Source of the DNA: Chitinophaga oryzae
GTDB lineage: Bacteria; Bacteroidota; Bacteroidia; Chitinophagales; Chitinophagaceae
Direction: 5' to 3'
Assembly: GCF_012516375.2 (NCBI RefSeq)
Contig: NZ_CP051204.2
Location: 2,170,001 to 2,234,000 of the forward strand
DNA length: 64,000 nt
The notes below the pieces were generated by a model. It ran no database searches and had not been told where the DNA came from. It saw nothing but the letters and a program-made list of their open reading frames with translations. Both the position numbers and the translations under genes were made by a program. Numbering within the stretch: position 1 is the stretch's first letter; every line of letters begins with the position of its first letter. Shown here piece after piece: positions 1 to 9,159 of this stretch.

Positions 1-141
1 CCTTTTTATGCTGCCGGTATGTGGGAAACGGTCCGTGATTTTGGGTTTCAGCATTCGGTTTCTTCCCTGAAAATCGAAGCGTCTTCTTTGATCAACAGTA
101 ATATTTTAGGTGCGGCAGCGCTGCATCTTCAGCAACGATAA
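1..141 (+). CDS. C-terminal end of a ROK-family protein (partial)
   Basis: Frame 1 is open from the left edge to TAA at 139-141 and encodes the last 46 residues of a protein. The end, with the stretch NILGAAALHLQ, resembles the closing helix of ROK-family sugar kinases and repressors, where a 'GAAxLA'-type motif follows a beta strand. The sugar-binding, ATP-binding and zinc motifs lie outside the window, so kinase and repressor cannot be told apart. It is followed 30 bases later by the GMC oxidoreductase, which suggests a sugar-related operon. The family call rests only on this short C-terminal similarity. Confidence 0.5.
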   Translation, partial: PFYAAGMWETVRDFGFQHSVSSLKIEASSLINSNILGAAALHLQQR

Positions 142-171
142 GATTGATAACAATGAAATAAACTTTTGTGT

Positions 172-1872
172 ATGGCCGAAAACAAGGATGCCGTTACGCA
201 CTTTGATGCTATTGTCGTAGGCAGTGGTATCAGTGGCGGATGGGCAGCAAAGGAACTGTGCGAAAAAGGACTGAAAACGCTGGTGTTGGAACGGGGCAGG
301 AATGTAGAACACATCAGGGACTATCCTACCGCCAGCACGCCGGTATGGGATTTTAAGTACCGCGGCGCGCTGCCGAAATCTGTGCTGGATGCCAACCCTT
401 ATATCAGCAGGGCCGCCGGTTATGATGCCAGCACCGCCCACTTTTTCGTAAAAGACGCAGATCATCCCTACATACAGGAGAAACCTTTCGAATGGATACG
501 GGGATACCAGGTAGGCGGAAAGTCACTCATATGGGGACGGGCGTGTGCCCGTTGGAGTGCGATGGATTTCACCGCGCCGCACCGTTATGGTTATGGTATC
601 GAATGGCCTGTCGGCTACGATGACATCGCGCCATGGTACAGCCATGTGGAGAAATTCATCGGAGTGTGCGGTAACAAAGACGGCATAGACACCATGCCGG
701 ACGGCGAGTTCCAGCCGGCATTCGAACTGAACTGCGTGGAACAGCATCTGAAAGAGGTGGTAGCAGAAAAGTTCAACCGCCACTATGTGTCCGGCAGATG
801 GGCGCAGGTGACGCAGCCGCAGGAAATTCATAAGGAACAGCACCGCCAGTGCCTGAGCCGGAACCTCTGTATGCGTGGTTGTCCGCTGGGTGGCTATTTC
901 AGCTCCAACGCGTCTACGCTGCCGTGGGCGGAGAAAACCGGCAACCTGACCATCCGGCCCTTTTCGGTGGTACATTCTGTCATCTACGATGAACAGTCCG
1001 GCAAGGCTGCCGGCGTAAAGGTGATCGATGCGCAAACAAAAGAAGAGATCATCTATCACGCGAAAATCATTTTCCTCAACGCATCTGCTTTAAACACCAA
1101 TCTCATATTGCTCAACTCTGTGTCTGAACGTTTTCCGAACGGACTGGGCAACGATAATGGCTTATTGGGTAAGTATATCTGTTTTCATAACTACCGGGCG
1201 TCTGTCAGCGGTGAATTCGACGGCTTTGAGGATAAATACTATAAGGTGTCGAAACCTTCGGAATGTATTATCCCCAATTTCAGGAACGTCTATCAGCAGG
1301 ATACGGATTTTGTGGGCGGCTACGTTATTTTCAGCGCCGGCTACCGGGAGAAGCTGAATGACGAAAACGTACCGGCCGTGCTGGGCGCCGCTTTCAAGGA
1401 GGCTATCAGCAAACCCGGTAAATGGGGCGCTTACATGTATATGCAGGGCGAAACCATTCCTAAGGCGAGCAACCATGTAAGACTGAGCAAAGATAAAAAA
1501 GACGAATGGGGCATTCCGTTGCTGATCACCTCCGTGGATTATGATGATAACGACGACAGGATGGTAAAGGATTTTATAGAACAGGGAACGGCCATGATGG
1601 CGGCGGCGGGCGCGAAGAACATCGTCGTGAACGACAATCGTCAGCCGCCCGGGCTGGACATCCACGAAATGGGAGGCGTGCGCATGGGCAAAGACCCGGC
1701 CACTTCATTACTCAACGAATGGAACCAGTTGCACCACTGTAAGAACGTATTCGTTACCGATGGCGCCTGTATGACCAGTACCGGCAATCAGAGCCCTTCC
1801 ATTCTTTATATGTCATTAACCGCCCGCGCGGCTAACTATGCCGTGGAGCAACTAAAAAAAGGAGCGTTGTAA
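172..1872 (+). CDS. GMC-family FAD-dependent oxidoreductase
   Basis: This 566-residue protein is predicted to oxidise the hydroxyl group of a sugar or polyol using FAD. The N-terminus has the dinucleotide-binding signature VVGSGISGGWAAKELCEKG (about residues 14-32) with an acidic residue ending the second strand (VLERG). The C-terminus has the GMC_oxred_C features HEMGGVRMG and a final FAD-contacting segment VTDGACMTSTGNQSPS. The ATG at 172 is preferred to the in-frame TTG at 166, because the protein then begins MAENKDAVTHFDAIVVG. The next gene starts directly after the stop codon and encodes a gluconate 2-dehydrogenase subunit 3-like protein, the usual partner of membrane-associated GMC dehydrogenases, often glucoside 3-dehydrogenase-like in this phylum. 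Substrate is inferred, not visible. Confidence 0.9.
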   Translation: MAENKDAVTHFDAIVVGSGISGGWAAKELCEKGLKTLVLERGRNVEHIRDYPTASTPVWDFKYRGALPKSVLDANPYISRAAGYDASTAHFFVKDADHPYIQEKPFEWIRGYQVGGKSLIWGRACARWSAMDFTAPHRYGYGIEWPVGYDDIAPWYSHVEKFIGVCGNKDGIDTMPDGEFQPAFELNCVEQHLKEVVAEKFNRHYVSGRWAQVTQPQEIHKEQHRQCLSRNLCMRGCPLGGYFSSNASTLPWAEKTGNLTIRPFSVVHSVIYDEQSGKAAGVKVIDAQTKEEIIYHAKIIFLNASALNTNLILLNSVSERFPNGLGNDNGLLGKYICFHNYRASVSGEFDGFEDKYYKVSKPSECIIPNFRNVYQQDTDFVGGYVIFSAGYREKLNDENVPAVLGAAFKEAISKPGKWGAYMYMQGETIPKASNHVRLSKDKKDEWGIPLLITSVDYDDNDDRMVKDFIEQGTAMMAAAGAKNIVVNDNRQPPGLDIHEMGGVRMGKDPATSLLNEWNQLHHCKNVFVTDGACMTSTGNQSPSILYMSLTARAANYAVEQLKKGAL

Positions 1873-2418
1873 ATGGACCGCAGGGAACTGATAAAAACAA
1901 TCGCCGTGCTGACAGGAGCTGCCTTTGTGGGCGGTGACCTTTTTCTCTCCGGATGCAGGGAACAAAACAAAGCGCTGTTTAGTCAGGAGGATATTGCGTT
2001 CTTCGACGAGGTGGCGGAAACCATTATACCCCGTACCGACACGCCGGGCGCAAAGGATGCGGAAGTGGGGAAATTCATGGTATTATATGCGTCCGATTGT
2101 TATGACATCGCACAGCAGCAAACGCTGCAACAGGGAATTACGCAGATAAATAACACGGCAAAGAAAAAATTCAGGCGCGCCTTTGTTCAGCTGACTACAG
2201 CGCAAAAACTGTCCCTGCTGACAGATATCCAGGAAGAAGCACGCCGGCAGAAAGCGCGGAAAGATGCGCCGGTGCATTACTTTACGCTCATGAAGCAATT
2301 GACGCTGCTGGGATTCTTTACCTCGGAAGCCGGTGCTACGCAGGTATTGCGGCATCTCCCGGTGCCCGGCACTTATCACGGATGCGTGGATTATAACGGG
2401 GAGACGGCCTGGGGATAA
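1873..2418 (+). CDS. Gluconate 2-dehydrogenase subunit 3 family protein
   Basis: This 181-residue protein is the likely small, exported subunit of the GMC dehydrogenase encoded immediately upstream; its ATG follows the upstream TAA with no gap. The N-terminus MDRRELIKTIAVLTGAA is a Tat-like leader running into a lipobox-like FLSGC at about residue 28, so the complex is probably exported folded and tethered to a membrane. The segment FFDEVAETIIPRTDTPGAKD (about residues 42-61) is characteristic of the subunit 3 family (PF13618). Its role as chaperone or anchor for the catalytic subunit is known for the family and inferred here. Confidence 0.85.
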   Translation: MDRRELIKTIAVLTGAAFVGGDLFLSGCREQNKALFSQEDIAFFDEVAETIIPRTDTPGAKDAEVGKFMVLYASDCYDIAQQQTLQQGITQINNTAKKKFRRAFVQLTTAQKLSLLTDIQEEARRQKARKDAPVHYFTLMKQLTLLGFFTSEAGATQVLRHLPVPGTYHGCVDYNGETAWG

Positions 2419-2421
2419 TGC

Positions 2422-2450
2422 GAAAGCCGGCGGAAACTCCGCCGGCTTTC
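2422..2450. terminator. Bidirectional intrinsic terminator between convergent genes
   Basis: A perfect 13-bp stem (GAAAGCCGGCGGA / TCCGCCGGCTTTC) with a 3-base loop lies between the dehydrogenase subunit gene ending at 2418 and the minus-strand gene ending at 2468. Neither side has a long T run, so the call rests on stem strength and on its place between convergent genes. Confidence 0.7.
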
Positions 2451-2467
2451 CTGATGAAGTACCGGGT

Positions 2468-3661
2468 TTATTTCAGGTCTACCGGTACCAATACCAGCGG
2501 TGTAGGTAAACAGGATGCTCCCGGCGGGGAGTAGGTGAAGTGTGCTTTCTGTACGCCGCCTCCGGCAGCGGGCGTAAATATCTGCACGAGGATGGCTTCC
2601 GGTGCTTTGGTGGTGACCAGTTGATTGCCGGGCAACTGGATAATGCCTTCTTTGAATTTACCGCCGCTGACGATCATGGTGTTGGCCATGCCGCCACACC
2701 ATTGGCTGTTGTCGCCATGCGGGTTCCATGTTATCAGCGCGAGCGCTTTCCCATCTGTACTTTTCCACGACACTTCAATGTTATAGATAACGCCGTAGTT
2801 GCCGGCCAGGCTTTTCAGTTCGCCGGTAGAGGCTTCTTTTCCGATCACCCAGGGATCTTTTTTTCCATCGGCTACCAGCAGCTGTGTCATACCGTTTTGA
2901 GTGTCGAGGGTATCGTCCACAATAATGCGATAATTGCTCACGCCATAGGTGCCACGGCCCGCGCCTGCATATTGTTTGGAGTCGAGCGGAGCTTTTATGC
3001 GGGCTGCTGCTGCAGTAGCGGGCGTTTTCAGGTCGGTTTGCACAATGCTGATTTCACCGGGTTGATCGATGACAAATTCATAGAACCCATGTACCAGCTC
3101 ATCATATTTCACTACGGCTTTGTCCTGTTTGGGGTCCAGGCAGACGGAGGCGCCGGGCTTCACTTCACGGGCCACTGTTTCCGGTTGTGAGCTGAAGAAG
3201 TCGGCCAGCCCCTGTTTGCCGGCAAAAAAATAGTTGGTGGTCGGTTTTTGGGAGGAGTATTTCAGCATACGGATATGCATGGACTGATTTCCCGTGTTTT
3301 TGATCACCGCCGCTATTTTACGGTCCATTTTTTCCGGCTGCTGCACGCCGTTCACATTATAGAGGTATAGTCTTACCGATCCTGGTTGCACCGGTTCTCT
3401 CAGGGCAACGCCTTCGGGCACACGAATATATTCCGGGTCGTCTGAAATCAGGTACTGTGGACCGGGCAGGATGATTTTCTGATAGGAGAGCGAGGGTATC
3501 TGTCCGCTGAGGAGGCCGGGCACCTGCATGGTATGCCCCTGTGGCGTATGCGTGATCACATCGTTCAGGGTGGTCGTCGGCTGCTGTGCGTGCGACAGGA
3601 AGCCCGTTAGCAGAGCATAGCTGACTAATAAAGTCTTTCTGTGGGCAGGGAATATATTCAT
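2468..3661 (-). CDS. Secreted protein of unknown function
   Basis: I do not recognise this 397-residue protein. It starts with a signal peptide (MNIFPAHRKTLLVSYALL, cleavage probably after FLSHA, residue 25). The rest has no transmembrane segment, cysteine cluster or catalytic motif I can name. It is rich in short beta-prone stretches separated by Gly/Pro turns, for example VRLYLYNVNGVQ near residue 95 and YGVSNYRIIVDDTLD near residue 240, so a multi-sheet periplasmic or surface protein is likely. It stands alone: a terminator separates it from the plus-strand genes to the left, and a 574-base gap separates it from the SusC gene to the right. A carbohydrate-binding or adhesin role is possible but only a guess. 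Confidence 0.75.
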   Translation of the reverse strand: MNIFPAHRKTLLVSYALLTGFLSHAQQPTTTLNDVITHTPQGHTMQVPGLLSGQIPSLSYQKIILPGPQYLISDDPEYIRVPEGVALREPVQPGSVRLYLYNVNGVQQPEKMDRKIAAVIKNTGNQSMHIRMLKYSSQKPTTNYFFAGKQGLADFFSSQPETVAREVKPGASVCLDPKQDKAVVKYDELVHGFYEFVIDQPGEISIVQTDLKTPATAAAARIKAPLDSKQYAGAGRGTYGVSNYRIIVDDTLDTQNGMTQLLVADGKKDPWVIGKEASTGELKSLAGNYGVIYNIEVSWKSTDGKALALITWNPHGDNSQWCGGMANTMIVSGGKFKEGIIQLPGNQLVTTKAPEAILVQIFTPAAGGGVQKAHFTYSPPGASCLPTPLVLVPVDLK

Positions 3662-4235
3662 GATATATAATTAATATTATTTTTAATTAAAACAAACTTA
3701 ATAAAATAATTTATAAAATAAAATGAGCTGTTGATAGACGGAGGCAATCATGCGCAAGCGTATGACCAGTAGCGTATTACCGGGCCGTTTGGGCTGATAG
3801 CTTTCCTGCGCCTGCGGCAATATCGATTTTGCTTGGAATGCCTGCTGAAGCAGGATTTGTATACTGTCAACCCGGTTGTCTTAAAAGAGAAAAGAATTAA
3901 TAAAATTATTTAGTATTTGTTTCTTTGTAATTAAATTTATTATAAATTGTCGCTGGTAAATAAAATAATTTAAAAAGAAAGTCAACCAAAAGTAGCGGAT
4001 AGGGCCGGCCATAGAGGAACGAACATCGGTAGCATTGAACAAAGTCGGCAATATCAGCCCTGTACACAGCACGCTACTCGATAATATTGCCACGGACAGG
4101 TTGAGAGGATAAGTATGGCAACACAAAGGCGGCAAAACAGAAAAGGAGACTTCCCTGTACGGATATATGCCGTCTGACATCAGCGAAACACTAACAGATA
4201 AATAATGCTTGCATCCTTCCTGTAAATTAAAAGTT
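3662..4235. other. 574-base intergenic region between divergent genes
   Basis: This gap lies between the divergent secreted-protein gene (2468-3661) and the SusC gene. It holds two AT-rich stretches (about 3662-3725 and 3885-3980) that could carry promoters for either side. I could not identify a convincing Bacteroidota TAnnTTTG box at the right spacing. A small hairpin with arms CCTGC/GCAGG sits near 3840-3853. Two very short ATG frames (15 and 20 codons) show no family resemblance and are not annotated. Confidence 0.5.
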
Positions 4236-7200
4236 ATGAGTAAACCAAATCTAAATGTGCTGATGTGGCGCACACTGATGCTGATGATAGCCTTTGTCAT
4301 GCAGCATACGCTGTCGATAGCGCAACAGAAAAATGTGACAGGCACCATCAGGGATGAAAAAGGGAACGCTCTTCCCGGCGCCACCATCCTGGTAAAAGAT
4401 ACAAAGAAAGGTATGGTGTCTGATACAGATGGTACCTTCAGTCTCTATGCCGGCGACGCCCCCGTCACCCTGGTGATTTCTATGACCGGCTTTGCGCCCC
4501 TAACGGTGACGGCTACACCGGGAGTGCCTTTTAATGCTGTATTGAAAGAGAATGCAAAAGAGCTGAATGAAGTCATGGTCGTTGGTTATGGCACGCAGAA
4601 AAAATCTTCCCTTACCGGCAGCGTGGCACAGATTTCTTCAGCTGAGCTGAAGAAAACACCCGCCATGAACCTGACCAATATGCTGGCGGGCCGTCTGCCG
4701 GGGCTTGTAGCCACCCAAACTTCCGGCCGGCCGGGATTTGATGACGCTTCCCTGCTCATCCGCGGACAAGGTACCTATAACAATAACAGCCCTGTCGTGA
4801 TTGTAGACGGGGTGCAACGATCGTTCGCCAACCTCGATCCTTCTGAAGTGGAGAGCATTTCCATCCTTAAAGATGCTGCGGCTGCCGCTACCTACGGCGT
4901 GCAGGGAGCCAACGGCGTTATACTCGTCACCACCAAAAGAGGCGCCTCCGGCAAACCTGTAGTGTCTTACGACGGGGAAGTGACCCGCACCGCCTTCACC
5001 CGCTTTCCCAAATTTCTGAACGGGCCGGACTACATGTACTGGCTGAAGAAAGGAGAGCAAATGGATAACGACTACCTCACCGCTACCGGGGGAGATCCTG
5101 TTCCCTATACCTATTCCGATGCACAGATCGCCGCACTGCGCAACGGCACCAATAAAGATCCTTTTCTCGGTAACACTGACTGGACCGGTATGCTCACCGG
5201 CCGCAAAACAATGGCGCAGCACCACAGCGTCAGCGTGAGAGGCGGTTCGGATAAAGTGCGCTACTTCTCCAATGCCAGCTACCTCGACCAGGAAGGCGTG
5301 GTGAAAGGCTCCGATTACAAGCGGTACAATGTGCGCACCAACCTCGATGCTAACATCAGCAAGGTCTTCGCGGTTGCGCTGGACCTCGGCGCCCGCCAGG
5401 AAACCCGCAACAGTACCGGTATCCCCGCTGATGACGGTGAATATATGAACCCCTTCTACCAGGCTGTGAGAACATTGCCGAATATCCCGGCCACCTACAA
5501 CGATGTGCCAACCGCCACACGCTCCAACTCGGGCATCGTGAACCCCATCGCGGCCATCGACAACTCTGGCTGGCAGCGGTATATTACCAGCACCTTCCAG
5601 GGCGCCATTACCTTTACCGCCCATGTTCCCTATGTAAAAGGGCTGGACCTGAAACTGATGGCGGCCTACGACAAGTCTTTCCAGGAATTCAGAGGATGGA
5701 CGGCGCCCTACACCCTCATGGTAAGGGAACAAGGCAGCACCGGCTGGTACTGGAACCCTTCCACCCCGCCGGGCATCACCATCAACACCATCCGTCAGTC
5801 ACAGGCCAATAACTCACGGCAAACGTTTCAGCCCAGCATTAACTATAGCACGGAAGTTGGCCACCATAGCATTAAAGCGCTGGCCTTGTACGAATACTCC
5901 CGTCGCGACAACAACGGCTTCTCCGCCGGCGGCGCCAACCTGCCGCTTACAGAACTGAAGGAAATTGATTTCCGCGATCAGGATAATAAATACATCGTAC
6001 AGCCTACCGGCAACAGCGGCACCAACGCCCGCGCCGGCCTCGTGACAAGGATCAACTACGCCTATAAAAACAAATACCTGCTGGAACTGGTGTCCCGCTA
6101 TGACGGGTCTGTATACTTCCCTACGTATAACCGTTGGGGTTTCTTCCCGGCCGCCTCTGCCGCCTGGGTGATCAGTGAAGAAGGGTTCTTCAGCCAGCTG
6201 AAGGAAAAAGTTGATTTCCTGAAACTGCGGGCTTCCTACGGTAAACTGGGCAACGACCAGGGATACAGCGATTATCAATACCTGCAGACGTTCTCCCTGT
6301 CTTCCAAACCAGTGATGGTCGTAGGCGATAAAGCCGTTTCCGGTATCTATTCCGGCGCTATTCCCAACGCCCTCCTGACATGGGAAAAAGCCTACAATAC
6401 CAACGTAGGAGTAGATGCAACCTTCTTCCATGGCGGATTAAGCGTATCAGCAGAATATTTCTATAAGCTCACCAAAGATATCCTCGATCTGCAGGGCAAC
6501 CTGTTTCCCCCTTCCATGGGCGGCTATTATCCGCAGGTGGTGAACCGCGGCATGGCCGACGTAAGAGGTTTCGATCTGCAACTGACCCACCGGCATAAGG
6601 TAAATGCCAAATTCGATTATGCCGTTACCGGTAACCTCAACTGGTCGCGCAACAAGATACTCGTGAAGAACGATCCCGACGGACTGCCGGCATGGCAAAG
6701 AAGTCCGGGCAGAAGCATCGGTGAAAAGAAAGGCTTTATTTCAGAAGGGCTCTTCCAGAACTGGGACGAAGTAAATAACTGGGCTTCTTCTCCCAGCGGC
6801 GGCGCCGCGCCCGGGTTCATCAAATATAAGGACATCAACGGCGACGGTAAAATTACCACCGACGATATTACGTATATGGGCCGCAGTAACATACCACAGC
6901 TCATGTACGGGCTGAACCTGGAAGTACGGTATGGCATCTTCGATTTTTCCGCCCTCATCCAGGGCGCCGGTTTGAGAGACGTATCGCTGGGCGGTGAATA
7001 CGAAGGTTCCTCCGGCACCTGGGGCGTAAATGACAACACCCCGTTTACCCGCCCGTTTTACGGCGGCGGCAACAGCCCCTACTACCTGGTGGAGCAAGCC
7101 TGGACGCCGGACAATCCCAATGCGCGTTATCCCCGTTTAACCGCCGACAGGGCCGGATTCCCGAACCACAACGGCTGGGCCAACTCGCAATGGGTAAGAA

Positions 7201-7421
7201 ACGGCGCCTATGTGCGCCTTAAATCCGCGCAGCTGGGCGTTACCCTGCCGGCGTCGGTACTGAGGGCCCTGAACGTGGAAAGGTGCCGTTTTTACCTGGC
7301 TGGCTTCAACCTCCTCACCTTCGATCACCTGAAGTACATGGACCCTGAGATGCCCAATGCCAATAACGGCTTCTATCCGCAGCAACAGATGATGTCTTTC
7401 GGTGCTAACCTTACTTTCTAA
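4236..7421 (+). CDS. SusC/RagA-family TonB-linked outer membrane transporter
   Basis: This 1061-residue outer membrane receptor imports oligosaccharides (or another nutrient captured by its SusD partner) using energy from TonB. After a signal peptide ending around SIAQQ it has a carboxypeptidase-regulatory-like domain (NVTGTIRDEKGNALPGATIL, about residues 32-51), a TonB-box-like segment and plug (LNEVMVVGYGTQKKSSLTGS), then a 22-strand barrel-type region ending in FGANLTF with terminal Phe. The ATG at 4236 (MSKPNLN) is chosen over the in-frame TTG at 4209. The SusD gene follows 18 bases downstream, which defines the locus. There is no STN domain, so it should not signal to an anti-sigma factor, unlike the second SusC at the right edge. 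Confidence 0.95.
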   Translation: MSKPNLNVLMWRTLMLMIAFVMQHTLSIAQQKNVTGTIRDEKGNALPGATILVKDTKKGMVSDTDGTFSLYAGDAPVTLVISMTGFAPLTVTATPGVPFNAVLKENAKELNEVMVVGYGTQKKSSLTGSVAQISSAELKKTPAMNLTNMLAGRLPGLVATQTSGRPGFDDASLLIRGQGTYNNNSPVVIVDGVQRSFANLDPSEVESISILKDAAAAATYGVQGANGVILVTTKRGASGKPVVSYDGEVTRTAFTRFPKFLNGPDYMYWLKKGEQMDNDYLTATGGDPVPYTYSDAQIAALRNGTNKDPFLGNTDWTGMLTGRKTMAQHHSVSVRGGSDKVRYFSNASYLDQEGVVKGSDYKRYNVRTNLDANISKVFAVALDLGARQETRNSTGIPADDGEYMNPFYQAVRTLPNIPATYNDVPTATRSNSGIVNPIAAIDNSGWQRYITSTFQGAITFTAHVPYVKGLDLKLMAAYDKSFQEFRGWTAPYTLMVREQGSTGWYWNPSTPPGITINTIRQSQANNSRQTFQPSINYSTEVGHHSIKALALYEYSRRDNNGFSAGGANLPLTELKEIDFRDQDNKYIVQPTGNSGTNARAGLVTRINYAYKNKYLLELVSRYDGSVYFPTYNRWGFFPAASAAWVISEEGFFSQLKEKVDFLKLRASYGKLGNDQGYSDYQYLQTFSLSSKPVMVVGDKAVSGIYSGAIPNALLTWEKAYNTNVGVDATFFHGGLSVSAEYFYKLTKDILDLQGNLFPPSMGGYYPQVVNRGMADVRGFDLQLTHRHKVNAKFDYAVTGNLNWSRNKILVKNDPDGLPAWQRSPGRSIGEKKGFISEGLFQNWDEVNNWASSPSGGAAPGFIKYKDINGDGKITTDDITYMGRSNIPQLMYGLNLEVRYGIFDFSALIQGAGLRDVSLGGEYEGSSGTWGVNDNTPFTRPFYGGGNSPYYLVEQAWTPDNPNARYPRLTADRAGFPNHNGWANSQWVRNGAYVRLKSAQLGVTLPASVLRALNVERCRFYLAGFNLLTFDHLKYMDPEMPNANNGFYPQQQMMSFGANLTF

Positions 7422-7439
7422 ACGGAAAAGCTATTACTC

Positions 7440-9128
7440 ATGACTACATTACGCGCTAATATAAAAACCGCTTTACTACTGTTGCTGCTGGCAGGCGGTA
7501 TACAGTCCTGCAAACTGGACGGCATGCCCGGCGACCGCTATACCGATGCGGCCATCTGGAAAGACGCCGCCAATGTCGATCTGTACGTTTACGGTTTATA
7601 CGATCAGTTTAAACCCTACACCTTCGGGCAGTTTCCCATCGGCTACAGCAATGCGACAGATGCGTTTACCGATATCGAAAAATATACGTCCAACTCCATG
7701 GGCAACGGGACAGTGAACAGGTTGGCCTATAATCCCGGACAGGTGAATGCCGCTTCACCGGGCATCTCTGTCTGGGACGACGCCTATGGAAACATCCGCC
7801 GTATCAACGAATTTCTGAACGGTATGCAGCTGTATGCCAAACTCACCGATCAGCAAAAAACACAATTCGAAGCGGAAGTGCGCTACCTGCGCGCCTACAA
7901 CTATTTCTGGCTGGCGCGTGTCAACGGCAGCGTGATCATTATGGATAAACTTCCTGTCGATAAAAGCCAGGCGCGCTCCAGCGAAGATGACGTGTGGAAT
8001 TTCATTGCAGCCGATCTCAACTTCGCCGCGCAGCATTTACCCAAGCAATGGCCCGCTGCGCAGAAGGGAAGGGTAACCCAGGGCGCCGCCTACGGGTTGT
8101 TGTCACGGGCATGGCTATATGCAGCTTCGGTGGCGGACTACGATAATAAACAATTCAATAAAGATCCGCTTACCGGCGTGCCTTCCTCCAAAAAAACGGA
8201 ATACTACCAGCACGCCGCCGATGCCGCTGCTGCCGTTATCGGGCTGGGGATCTACGACCTGGAAACGGATTATGCCAAAGCCTTCTCCAACAACAACAGC
8301 AAAGAAGCCATCTTCGCCTTGTATTACCAGCGCCCGGGCGTTACCCATCAGCTGGACTTTTACTTCGCGCCACCGGCAGACGTGGCCGGCGGCGGCGCTA
8401 CCGGCGTACCTACGGCTGAACTGGTAAACGAATATGAAATGGCGGACGGCCGGAAATTCTCCTGGTCGGAAGCAGACATGAAAGCCGATCCCTATGCGGG
8501 CAGAGAGCCTCGTTTCTACGCTTCCGTGATCTATAACGGCGCATCCTGGAAAGGCCGCACCATCAATACCACCCCGGACGACGACAAAGAAGGATACATC
8601 GACTTTAAAGTCACCGCCGATCCGCGCAAAACAGTCACCGGCTACTACCGGCGCAAAATGCTGGATGAAACCAATACCGACATCCTTGTGCTCAACAGTA
8701 ACCAGCCGTGGGTAGAAATGCGCTACGCTGAAATATTACTGATACATGCGGAAGCACTGACGAAACTGGGCAAAATAGGGGACGCTAAAATCTCCCTCAA
8801 TAAAGTAAGGGCGCGGGTAAACCTGCCCGGTACGCCCGCCGCTACGCCGGAAGCCATGATGGCGGCCATCGAGCACGAACGGAAAGTGGAGCTGGCATTT
8901 GAAGGCCACCGTTACTGGGACCTGCGCCGCTGGCGCAAAGCGCATATTGTATTAAACAATGTACGTTTTCACGGACACAAAGTGACGTCCAGCGGTAACG
9001 GGTTCGACTATACGGAAGTAGACTGCGACAAAGAAAACCGCTATTTCCCTGCTTCCTTCTACTACCTGCCGATCACACAAAACGAAATTGTGACCAACCC
9101 GGCCATGAAACAAATTCAGGGCTGGTAA
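7440..9128 (+). CDS. SusD/RagB-family nutrient-binding outer membrane lipoprotein
   Basis: This 562-residue surface lipoprotein forms the lid and binding site over the SusC barrel encoded just upstream. The signal peptide ends in a lipobox (LAGGIQSCK, Cys at about residue 24). The N-terminal half is the TPR-like SusD domain (KTQFEAEVRYLRAYNYFWLA). The C-terminal region carries the family hallmark ERKVELAFEGHRYWDLRRWR near residue 482. Spacing of 18 bases to SusC and 31 bases to the next gene fits one transcript. The ligand cannot be read from the sequence. Confidence 0.95.
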   Translation: MTTLRANIKTALLLLLLAGGIQSCKLDGMPGDRYTDAAIWKDAANVDLYVYGLYDQFKPYTFGQFPIGYSNATDAFTDIEKYTSNSMGNGTVNRLAYNPGQVNAASPGISVWDDAYGNIRRINEFLNGMQLYAKLTDQQKTQFEAEVRYLRAYNYFWLARVNGSVIIMDKLPVDKSQARSSEDDVWNFIAADLNFAAQHLPKQWPAAQKGRVTQGAAYGLLSRAWLYAASVADYDNKQFNKDPLTGVPSSKKTEYYQHAADAAAAVIGLGIYDLETDYAKAFSNNNSKEAIFALYYQRPGVTHQLDFYFAPPADVAGGGATGVPTAELVNEYEMADGRKFSWSEADMKADPYAGREPRFYASVIYNGASWKGRTINTTPDDDKEGYIDFKVTADPRKTVTGYYRRKMLDETNTDILVLNSNQPWVEMRYAEILLIHAEALTKLGKIGDAKISLNKVRARVNLPGTPAATPEAMMAAIEHERKVELAFEGHRYWDLRRWRKAHIVLNNVRFHGHKVTSSGNGFDYTEVDCDKENRYFPASFYYLPITQNEIVTNPAMKQIQGW

Positions 9129-9159
9129 TCAGCTATGCGTAACAATAAATGATTTGTAC